Assembly (NCBI GenBank): GCA_937957815.1
Contig: CALFXN010000267.1
Location: 1 to 5,374, forward strand
Direction of reading: 5' to 3'
DNA length: 5,374 bases
Origin: an uncultured Synergistales bacterium
GTDB lineage: Bacteria; Synergistota; Synergistia; Synergistales; Aminobacteriaceae
Part shown: positions 1 through 5,374 of the stretch, piece after piece
How the letters are laid out: each line of letters starts with the position of its first letter
How positions within the stretch are numbered: the first letter of the stretch is position 1
Position numbers and translations under genes: made by a program
The notes under the pieces: generated by a model
Database searches by the model: none
The model's input: the letters and a program-made list of their open reading frames with translations, nothing else
Told to the model about the DNA's origin: nothing

Positions 1-1
1 C

Positions 2-1900
2 ATCAACACATCCCTTGTGACCATGGAGCGGCGGGGGACGACGCTCTATATCCTGGACGCGCCCGGATTCGCCGACTTCATCGGCGAAATGCGATCCGCG
101 CTGCGCGTCTCCGACGCGGCGCTCGTCGCGGTCAGCGGCGTCAGCGGCATCGAAGTGCAGACGGACAAGGCGTGGGAGTACGCCCAGGATTTCAATCTCC
201 CCGTCGCGTTCTACGTGAGCAAGATGGATCGGGAGAACGCAGATTTCGACAAGGTTCTCAACCAGCTTCACGAGGAATACAGCGACAAGACCGTGGCGGC
301 GTTTCTCCCGATAGGAAAGGAAGCGTCCTTCAAGGGGCTCGTCGACCTCCTCAGGGAAAAGGCCTATCTCTTCGAGACGAACGGCAGCGGAAAATTCACC
401 GAGGCTCCGGTCCCCGATGACATGAAGGACGCTGTCGCGGCGGCGCGCGAAAGCCTGATCGAGGTCATCGTCGAGGCGGACGACGACCTCATGATGCGGT
501 ATCTCGACGGAGAGGCGATCGCGCTCGAAGAGCTGCTTCCGGCGTTCCGGAAGGCCTTCGCCTCGCGCAGCGTGATGCCCGTCATACCGGGATCCGCGGC
601 GCTGAACGTCGGCGTGCAGCAGCTCATGGACTTCGCGGTCGACGTCTTTCCGAACCCGCTCGAGTCTTCTGCGAAGGCCGCGAAGAAGGGCAGCGAGGAC
701 GTCTCGATCGCGCCGAATCCGAAGGATCAGTTCTCGGCGCTCTGCTTCAAGGTCATGGTCGACCCCTACGTCGGGAAGCTCTCCTTCATCCGCGTCTTTT
801 CGGGGACGCTTTCGTCCGAAGGAAACATCTTCAACGTCAACCGCGGCGAGGACGAACGCATCAGCTCCTTCCGGGCCGTCACGGGCAAGGACGGCAAGGA
901 TATGAAAGAGATCACGGTCGGCGATATCATCGCGATTCCGAAGCTCCAGAGCACCCAGGTCGGCGACACGCTTTCGCTCAAGGGCTCGTCGATCGTCTTC
1001 CCGCCGATCCAGTTCCCGAAACCCGTCTACAGCCTCGCGGTCGTCGCCAAGAGCCGCGCGGACGAAGACAAACTCGCGACCGCGATCCACAAGGTTCTCG
1101 AGGAAGACTCGAGCCTGTCGTTCGAGAAGAACCCTGAGACGGGGGACAGCGTCCTCTCCGGAATGGGCGACATGCACCTCGACATCGTCCTCTCGCGCAT
1201 CAAGGAACGCTACGGCGTCGAACTCGAGACGAAGACGCCGCAGGTTCCCTACAGGGAGACGATCCGCAAGGTCGCCGAGGCGCAGGGAAAGCACAAGAAA
1301 CAGACCGGCGGCCACGGCCAGTACGGCGATGTTCATGTCCGGTTCAGTCCGCTCGAGCGCGGAACGGGATTCGAGTTCAAGGACGAGGTCGTCGGCGGGG
1401 CGGTTCCGCGGCAGTTCATCCCGGCCGTCGAGAAGGGGCTCCGCGAAGCGATGGTGAAGGGGCCGCTGGCGAGCTTCCCGGTCGTGGACTTCAGCGCGGC
1501 GCTCTTCTATGGGTCCTACCACGACGTCGACAGCTCCGAAATGTCCTTCAAGCTTGCCGCGCGCCTCGCGTTCAGGAAGGGCATCATGGAGGCGAACCCG
1601 GTGCTTCTCGAGCCGATCATGAGCGTGGAGGTCACCGTGCCGGAGGAGTACCTCGGCGACGTCATGGGCGACTTCAACAGCCGCCGGGGACGCATCCTCG
1701 GAATCGACAGCAAGGGACACCTTCAGGTGGTCCGCGCACAGGTTCCGCTCGCGGAGATGTTCCGCTACGCGATCATCCTGCGATCGATGACGTCGGGGCG
1801 CGGCACGTTCACGATGGCGTACGACCATTACGAGGACGTTCCCGCCGAAATCTCGAAGAAGGTCATCGCGGCGCACAAGCAGGAAGACGAGGAGGAATAG
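2..1900 (+). CDS. Elongation factor G paralogue (EF-G2-like translational GTPase), 5'-truncated
   Basis: EF-G moves tRNA and mRNA through the ribosome during elongation and acts with RRF in recycling. The visible 632 residues cover most of the family's usual ~700, and comparison with E. coli EF-G puts ~70-75 residues, including P-loop and switch I, before the window. The frame is open from base 2 (INTSL...), so the GTG at 17 is internal. Visible order: G domain (G3 DAPGF at residues 19-23, G4 SKMD at 73-76, G5 GSA at ~197-199), domain II from ~244, domain III from ~341 (SGMGDMHLDIV), domain IV from ~430 (TGGHGQYG, and the tip loop GSYHDVDSSE with His ~507), domain V from ~537, then an acidic tail (KQEDEEE). 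Two departures stand out: Phe replaces the catalytic His after DxPG, and Ser replaces Asn in N/TKxD. Domains III-V look intact, so it is probably a functional paralogue rather than a decaying copy. The family is sure; the paralogue type is inferred. Confidence 0.95.
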   Translation: MNTSLVTMERRGTTLYILDAPGFADFIGEMRSALRVSDAALVAVSGVSGIEVQTDKAWEYAQDFNLPVAFYVSKMDRENADFDKVLNQLHEEYSDKTVAAFLPIGKEASFKGLVDLLREKAYLFETNGSGKFTEAPVPDDMKDAVAAARESLIEVIVEADDDLMMRYLDGEAIALEELLPAFRKAFASRSVMPVIPGSAALNVGVQQLMDFAVDVFPNPLESSAKAAKKGSEDVSIAPNPKDQFSALCFKVMVDPYVGKLSFIRVFSGTLSSEGNIFNVNRGEDERISSFRAVTGKDGKDMKEITVGDIIAIPKLQSTQVGDTLSLKGSSIVFPPIQFPKPVYSLAVVAKSRADEDKLATAIHKVLEEDSSLSFEKNPETGDSVLSGMGDMHLDIVLSRIKERYGVELETKTPQVPYRETIRKVAEAQGKHKKQTGGHGQYGDVHVRFSPLERGTGFEFKDEVVGGAVPRQFIPAVEKGLREAMVKGPLASFPVVDFSAALFYGSYHDVDSSEMSFKLAARLAFRKGIMEANPVLLEPIMSVEVTVPEEYLGDVMGDFNSRRGRILGIDSKGHLQVVRAQVPLAEMFRYAIILRSMTSGRGTFTMAYDHYEDVPAEISKKVIAAHKQEDEEE

Positions 1901-1918
1901 GATCCTCGGGAAAAACGA

Positions 1919-1952
1919 AGAGGCCCGGAGGGCGATCCTCCGGGCCTCTTTT
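1919..1952. terminator. Bidirectional intrinsic terminator between converging genes
   Basis: A perfect 13-bp GC-rich stem (1919-1931 with 1937-1949) encloses a 5-base loop, GCGAT. On the plus strand the stem runs into TTTT (1949-1952) and then TTCGTT-rich sequence. On the minus strand it is followed by TTCGTTTTT (1919 down to 1911). It begins 18 bases after the EF-G stop and lies 17-20 bases beyond the stop of the convergent oxidoreductase, so one hairpin can end both transcripts. Confidence 0.92.
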
Positions 1953-1968
1953 CGTTGCTTCCGGATCG

Positions 1969-3240
1969 TCAGGCGTCGCCGTTACCCTTACGGGACGGAC
2001 ACTCCGACGTGCAGCGCTCCCTGATGTAGCAGTCGATCGCCTGTTCGACGCGCTTGGAGAACGCGACCGCATCGACGACGGAACGCGGCCCCGTGACGAC
2101 GTCGCCCGACGCGAAGACTCCCTTTCGGGTTGTCCGCCCGCAGTTGTCGACGACGACGAGCCCGCGCTGGTTGATGTCGATCCCCGTCGTGTTCGAGACG
2201 ATATTCGACCTCGGCCCCTGGCTGATGCTGATGACGATCGTGTCGGCCTCGATGAAGACGTGCTCTCTCGTCCCGCCGTCGGGGTCCTTCCCCGCGGATT
2301 CCGGACGCGGAAGGATTTCGCATTCGATCCCCCTCGCGGTGATTTCGACCGCCTTGCGGTAGTATTCGAACCGGACGCCGTCGATCTTCGCGTACTGCAC
2401 TTCGAGATCGCGCGCGGGAATGTCGTCCGGTCCGCGGTGATAGAGAATGCGGACGGTTCGAGCCCCCTGGCGGATCGCCGTCCTCGCGACATCCATCGCG
2501 CTGTTTCCAGCTCCGACCACGACGACCGAGGAGCCGAGATCGAACGCCTCGGGAGACCGGAGAAAGTCGATCGCGTACGTGACGTTGCCGAGGCACTCTC
2601 CCTTGATGCCGAGCTTGTTCGGATTCCAGACCCCCGTTCCGATGAACACGGCGTCAAACCCGTCCCTGAAGAGTTCGTCGACCGTGACGACGCTTCCGAT
2701 CATGACGTTTGGGCGGATTCTGACGCCCATTTCTCGGAGGCGCGACTTCATGCGGTCGAGGATGGACTTCGGAAGTCGGAAGGACGGGATGCCGTAGCGC
2801 ATGACGCCGCCGATATCTTCGTTCGCCTCGAAGATCGTCACGCCGTATCCTTTGAGCGCGAGGAAGAATGCGAGCGACAACCCCGCGGGACCGGACCCGA
2901 TGATGGCTACGCTGTGGCTGTGGGCCTCTTCTCGTTTCGGATCGAGGACATTGAGGTAGTAGTCGGAGATATAGTTCTCGATATTGCCTATTCGTACGGG
3001 ATTCTGCTTCTTCGCGAGGATGCAGTGTCCTTCGCACAGCTGTTCGTGCTGACATACGAGCGAGCAGATGGACGAGAGGGGGTTGTTCGTGAACAACATC
3101 TCGCCGGATTCGTTGATCCTGCCCTCGAGAAGGAGGCGGATCATTTCGGGGATCTCCGTCTTCACGGGACACCCCTCGCGGCATGACGGCTTCGGACACT
3201 GGAGACATCTCCGGCACTCTTCGAGTATATGGAAATTCAT
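1969..3240 (-). CDS. GltD/NfnB-like NAD(P)H-dependent FAD oxidoreductase with N-terminal double [4Fe-4S] domain
   Basis: A complete 423-residue flavoprotein of the glutamate synthase small-subunit type. The family passes electrons between NAD(P)H, FAD and [4Fe-4S] clusters to a partner subunit or ferredoxin. Residues ~1-100 form the Fer4_20 (dihydropyrimidine dehydrogenase/GltD-type) domain: Cys9, 12, 15, 20, 24, then Cys59, 63, 69, 73 (ICSLVC...LCEGHC). The FAD dinucleotide fold starts at ~111 with GSGPAGL (115-121). The NAD(P) fold has VVGAGNSAMDVA (~241-252), followed by RILYHRGPDDIPAR, equivalent to the pyridine-nucleotide selectivity loop. GDVVTGP (379-385) closes the FAD site near the C terminus. 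No signal peptide or membrane segment is seen, so it is cytosolic. The ATG is supported by a strong Shine-Dalgarno six bases upstream. The length fits a stand-alone GltD-like protein (~420-480). No gltA-type large subunit is visible, so a role in glutamate synthesis is not supported; NADH/NADPH-ferredoxin transfer or service to the neighbouring oxidoreductase is more likely. Substrate and partner are unknown. Confidence 0.93.
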   Translation of the reverse strand: MNFHILEECRRCLQCPKPSCREGCPVKTEIPEMIRLLLEGRINESGEMLFTNNPLSSICSLVCQHEQLCEGHCILAKKQNPVRIGNIENYISDYYLNVLDPKREEAHSHSVAIIGSGPAGLSLAFFLALKGYGVTIFEANEDIGGVMRYGIPSFRLPKSILDRMKSRLREMGVRIRPNVMIGSVVTVDELFRDGFDAVFIGTGVWNPNKLGIKGECLGNVTYAIDFLRSPEAFDLGSSVVVVGAGNSAMDVARTAIRQGARTVRILYHRGPDDIPARDLEVQYAKIDGVRFEYYRKAVEITARGIECEILPRPESAGKDPDGGTREHVFIEADTIVISISQGPRSNIVSNTTGIDINQRGLVVVDNCGRTTRKGVFASGDVVTGPRSVVDAVAFSKRVEQAIDCYIRERCTSECPSRKGNGDA

Positions 3241-3246
3241 GATTCT

Positions 3247-3254
3247 CCCTCCCC
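3247..3254 (-). promoter_or_regulatory. Ribosome binding site of the GltD-like gene
   Basis: On the minus strand GGGGAGGG lies six bases before the ATG at 3240-3238. This is a near-ideal Shine-Dalgarno, and it fixes the start immediately before the conserved N-terminal cysteine motif. Confidence 0.8.
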
Positions 3255-3290
3255 GGATTCGATATCGACGATACTGCGGTGTTCCTATGG

Positions 3291-3319
3291 ATTATACGGG
3301 ACGGGGACGCCCGTGTCCC
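3291..3319 (-). promoter_or_regulatory. Sigma-70-type promoter for the GltD-like gene
   Basis: Read on the minus strand, a perfect -10 box TATAAT (3296-3291) is preceded at exactly 17 bases by GGGACA (3319-3314), which matches TTGACA at four of six positions. Transcription would start near 3284, giving a leader of ~44 bases before the ATG at 3240. The promoter lies just beyond the terminator of the upstream gene, so the GltD-like gene can be transcribed on its own. The placement is seen; activity is inferred. Confidence 0.65.
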
Positions 3320-3320
3320 G
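3297..3320. promoter_or_regulatory. Inverted repeat overlapping the promoter (candidate operator)
   Basis: CGGGAC (3297-3302) and GTCCCG (3315-3320) are perfect inverted 6-mers separated by 12 bases. A smaller GGG/CCC pairing lies inside. The repeat begins directly next to the -10 box and runs through the spacer into the -35 element, where a repressor or a competing structure could act. It could also be an RNA hairpin stacked beyond the adjacent terminator. No known regulator motif was recognised. Confidence 0.4.
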
Positions 3321-3358
3321 AGAAAAAGCGGAGAACCCGTCAGTCGGGTTCCCCGCTT
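3321..3358 (-). terminator. Intrinsic terminator of the large oxidoreductase gene
   Basis: On the minus strand a 14-bp stem with one G-U pair (3358-3345 with 3339-3326) and a 5-base loop, ACTGA, is followed by TTTTTCT (3327 down to 3321). It lies 35 bases after the TGA at 3394-3396. It separates two same-strand genes, so full read-through from one to the other is unlikely unless regulated. Confidence 0.88.
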
Positions 3359-3370
3359 CGTTACGAATGA

Positions 3371-3387
3371 CCGGACGATTCGTCCGG
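3371..3387 (-). other. Short stem-loop after the stop codon of the large oxidoreductase
   Basis: CCGGACGA and TCGTCCGG are perfect complements around a single base, which as RNA would give a 6-7 bp stem with a 3-5 base loop. It begins six bases after the stop codon and lies upstream of the main terminator hairpin. It has no T-tract of its own, so it is more likely a 3'-end stabilising or pausing structure than a terminator. Confidence 0.5.
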
Positions 3388-3393
3388 CTGCCT

Positions 3394-5325
3394 TCAGGAG
3401 CGAACCAGCGCGTTCGCCTCGATCTCGATATCCATTCGTCGCGCGGTATCGGAAAGAATCCTGCGAAGTCCCTTCGCCTCGTCTCTTGGAAGAGTGCATG
3501 GGCGCACCGGGACGATTCTGCCCGTCGCGGTCGTATAGGTCCCTTCCTTTTCGGCCCATGCGAGGAGCGGAAGCGCAAGCGTGACGTCGTTCATCGCCGG
3601 GAAGGTCCGCGACGTGAGAACGATGATGTTCCGCACTTGCCCGAGTTCCGCATCCGTCAGGCCGACGCACGAGGGACGGACTCCGGCGAGGACGACCGTG
3701 TCGAACGCACCGTCGCGCATACCTTCTCTGAGTTTTTCGAGCGTTGTCGTCGCGAGCCCCGAGGAAATCGCTCCTGCGGAGTTGGCCTTTCCGAAGAGGA
3801 GCAGGTACGGGTGGACCTTCAGAACCCCGAGCAGTGCCGCGACCGAGCGCGAGCAGGAGTTGCACGATGCCGCCGCGCGCCCCACGAGTGTAACGGGGTG
3901 CTTCGCCGACACGATCAGCTCCGCTGCATCCGCGAAGCGTTCCCTCGAAATGCCCGACGTTCCCTCGATCATTTCCGGTGAGAAGGGGACGAGTTCCTCC
4001 GGGATGTCCGCCCCCGCCCTGCGAAGGACCGCGACGGAGAGCGCCTTGACCGCCGCCCGTTCCATGCCCCCGTTCGGCACGAGGACGACGGAATCTCCCT
4101 TGTCGAGAATTCCCGGCGTCTTTCCGACGTAGACGACCTTCGCGCCGTTCTTCCTCACGCCGCGACGGATCCACGACGACAGGACGGGCTGACTTTCGTC
4201 CGTATCCGACGCCAGGAGAACGTAGCAGTCGGCGCCGTACAGGTCGTCGTACCCCGCGAGCGCGTCTTTCAGCGCCGGCGAATTCGCGATGTGTTCCCGT
4301 CCCGGGGCGAAGTCGTCGACATCCGTCACCGCGACGGGAGAGTCCGCCGCGAATGTCTTCAGCGCCGCCATTTCCTCGTTCGTGAGCGTTGCGCTCGCGA
4401 AGAAGGCCGTCCGGTCCCGCGGCGTTTCGTTGACGGCTGCGGAGAAGGCGGAGCAGGCGTTGTGCCACGTCACTTCGATTCCCCGGAACATCGGGTGTCC
4501 GATCCGGTCGGTCGTGACGTCTTCGAAGCCGTAGCGTCCCTTGACGCAGCAGTGGCCGCGCGTCGGCGAGAGCGTGTCCGAAAGATCCGTCGTGATCCGG
4601 ACGATCCGGTCGCGCGAGCGATCGAGGTTCACGTCGAGAAGGCAGCCGAGCGAGCACTTCGAGCATGTCGTCTTTTCTATCGCCGGAACGTCGAGGTGCG
4701 GACGGCGTTCGACCCGTTTCTCCATGAGCGCGCCGACGGGGCAGACCTGCGTGCAGAGGCCGCAGAAGGTGCAGTCGGACGCGTCGACGGGCTTGAAGAA
4801 TTGCGTCGTCAGGACCGATTCGAGCCCCCGCTTCGCGAAGTCGATCGCGTGGAATCCGGCGATCTCGTCGCACGCGCGGACGCAGCGGCCGCACAGGACG
4901 CACTTGTCCATGTTCCGGACATAGTATTCGTTCGCATCTTCGTACTTCTTCACGTGCGCTCCGGCAACCCGCTCCGGATTCACTTCGTAGTCCGTAGCGA
5001 ATTTTCTCAGGCGGCATTCGAAGACATCCGCGCAACCGCACTCCATGCAGCGCTTCGCGTCGCGGAGAACCTGCTCTTCCGCGAGGCCTTCGCTGTATTC
5101 CTCGAACGGCTTCGCAAGCCGCGCCGACGCCTCGACTTCACGGACGTGCTCCCGCGGCTGCTTCTGCCGGTCGGCGAAATCCGCCGGGCCGAGGTCGGTC
5201 CGGACGATGTCGTAGGAAAACGACTTTTTCGCCACGCCGGTCGTGAGATACGCGTGGATCGTGTCAGCGGCCCAATGTCCGTTGCCGATCGCCTGAATCG
5301 CGATCTTCGGGCCGGTCTGCTGATC
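3394..5325 (-). CDS. Multidomain Fe-S flavo-oxidoreductase: GltD-like FAD domain, 2x[4Fe-4S], NuoG/FdhA-like domain; 5'-truncated
   Basis: The visible 643 residues are the C-terminal part of a soluble electron-transfer protein. Numbered from the first genomic codon (5325-5323), residues 1-30 (...QTGPKIAIQAIGNGHWAADTI...) are the closing helix region of a GltD-type FAD/NAD(P) oxidoreductase. The GTG at 5235 is therefore internal; no Shine-Dalgarno precedes it. A linker follows with RCMECGC and a fourth cysteine (Cys93, 96, 98, 104). Next come two ferredoxin motifs: Cys142, 145, 148, 152 (CVLCGRCVRAC) and Cys185, 188, 191, 195 (CTFCGLCTQVCP). Then a Fe4S4 motif of NuoG and formate dehydrogenase type: Cys221, 224, 228 and Cys260 in CCVKGRYGFE. 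The rest resembles the molybdopterin-oxidoreductase fold (ATLTNEEMAAL; LPLLAWAEKEGTYTTATGRI). It shows no Cys/Sec metal-ligand motif (ARVCH-like) and stops without the C-terminal dinucleotide-binding domain. As in NuoG, this part probably only holds clusters. The likely role is wiring NAD(P)H via FAD to a chain of [4Fe-4S] clusters. The partner is unknown, and the N-terminus is lost at the adapter. Confidence 0.88.
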   Translation of the reverse strand, partial: DQQTGPKIAIQAIGNGHWAADTIHAYLTTGVAKKSFSYDIVRTDLGPADFADRQKQPREHVREVEASARLAKPFEEYSEGLAEEQVLRDAKRCMECGCADVFECRLRKFATDYEVNPERVAGAHVKKYEDANEYYVRNMDKCVLCGRCVRACDEIAGFHAIDFAKRGLESVLTTQFFKPVDASDCTFCGLCTQVCPVGALMEKRVERRPHLDVPAIEKTTCSKCSLGCLLDVNLDRSRDRIVRITTDLSDTLSPTRGHCCVKGRYGFEDVTTDRIGHPMFRGIEVTWHNACSAFSAAVNETPRDRTAFFASATLTNEEMAALKTFAADSPVAVTDVDDFAPGREHIANSPALKDALAGYDDLYGADCYVLLASDTDESQPVLSSWIRRGVRKNGAKVVYVGKTPGILDKGDSVVLVPNGGMERAAVKALSVAVLRRAGADIPEELVPFSPEMIEGTSGISRERFADAAELIVSAKHPVTLVGRAAASCNSCSRSVAALLGVLKVHPYLLLFGKANSAGAISSGLATTTLEKLREGMRDGAFDTVVLAGVRPSCVGLTDAELGQVRNIIVLTSRTFPAMNDVTLALPLLAWAEKEGTYTTATGRIVPVRPCTLPRDEAKGLRRILSDTARRMDIEIEANALVRS

Positions 5326-5327
5326 GC

Positions 5328-5374
5328 AGATCGGAAGAGCGTCGTGTAGGGAAAGAGTGTAGATCTCGGTGGTC
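5328..5374. other. Illumina adapter contamination at the contig end
   Basis: The final 47 bases begin AGATCGGAAGAGC and continue through GTCGTGTAGGGAAAGAGTGT to the window end. They match the reverse complement of the Illumina TruSeq universal/P5 adapter (recalled, not searched). Genomic sequence therefore ends at about 5327. The minus-strand frame of the large oxidoreductase stays open through the adapter and would add the artefact peptide TTEIYTLSLHDALPI to the predicted protein. The 46 bases before the adapter look native, since they encode conserved flavoprotein sequence. Confidence 0.97.

Noticed and set aside
17..19. GTG at 17 as the start of the EF-G gene
   Set aside because: The frame continues to the window edge with EF-G-like residues, and a start here would remove the P-loop and switch I. 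The gene is simply cut.
2260..3186. Plus-strand open frame of about 308 residues opposite the GltD-like gene
   Set aside because: It is an Arg/Asp/Val-rich shadow without motifs, antisense to an unambiguous flavoprotein.
3259..3268. Ten-base palindrome TCGATATCGA in the leader of the GltD-like gene as an operator
   Set aside because: Several perfect 10-base palindromes are expected by chance in a window of this size, and it does not overlap the promoter.
2654..5041. Very long minus-strand open frame (795 codons) spanning both oxidoreductase genes
   Set aside because: It is Arg-rich and low in complexity, and it crosses the terminator and the promoter region. The other minus-strand frame carries all the Fe-S and nucleotide-binding motifs.
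5233..5235. GTG at 5235 as the start of the large oxidoreductase
   Set aside because: The frame stays open upstream and encodes the conserved end of a GltD-type FAD domain for 30 codons, and no Shine-Dalgarno precedes the GTG.
4291..5349. Long plus-strand open frame of about 350 residues opposite the large oxidoreductase
   Set aside because: It is an Arg/Val/Asp-rich shadow of the minus-strand gene in GC-rich DNA, has no recognisable motif, and ends inside the adapter.
1..5374. CRISPR arrays, tRNA or rRNA genes, insertion sequences
   Set aside because: No spaced direct repeats, cloverleaf sequences, rRNA-like stretches or transposase motifs were seen. Coding density leaves only the two short intergenic gaps described.

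Overview
The window looks like one end of a draft contig from a GC-rich bacterium, probably an anaerobe. The basis is a densely coding, C/G-ending codon pattern, a bacterial EF-G-type translation factor, and two iron-sulfur flavoprotein genes typical of anaerobic electron-transfer metabolism. The phylum cannot be fixed from this sequence. Both outer genes are cut by the window ends. The last 47 bases (5328-5374) are not genomic: they match the Illumina universal adapter in reverse complement.

Layout. (1) 2-1900, plus strand: an elongation factor G paralogue lacking its first ~70-75 residues (P-loop and switch I lie off the window). It has Phe where canonical EF-G has the catalytic His, and SKMD in place of NKMD. 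(2) 1919-1952: a strong hairpin with T-tracts on both strands, serving as a shared terminator for the two converging transcription units. (3) 1969-3240, minus strand: a complete 423-residue GltD/NfnB-type NAD(P)H-FAD oxidoreductase with an N-terminal two-cluster [4Fe-4S] domain. (4) 3241-3393: a compact regulatory interval. Read on the minus strand it holds a short stem-loop, a strong intrinsic terminator for the upstream gene, a TATAAT promoter whose spacer and -35 are covered by an inverted repeat, and a strong Shine-Dalgarno. (5) 3394-5325, minus strand: the 3' part of a large multidomain oxidoreductase. It runs from the end of a GltD-like FAD domain through a CxxCxC linker and two [4Fe-4S] ferredoxin motifs to a NuoG/formate-dehydrogenase-type Fe4S4 and molybdopterin-fold domain that seems to lack the metal-ligand segment and the C-terminal dinucleotide-binding domain.

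Working together. The two minus-strand genes both carry GltD-type flavin modules and many Fe-S clusters, so they probably act in soluble electron transfer between NAD(P)H and a low-potential carrier such as ferredoxin, or a partner enzyme encoded beyond the adapter-truncated end. The terminator and promoter between them suggest they can be expressed separately. The EF-G paralogue is an unrelated, convergently transcribed neighbour.
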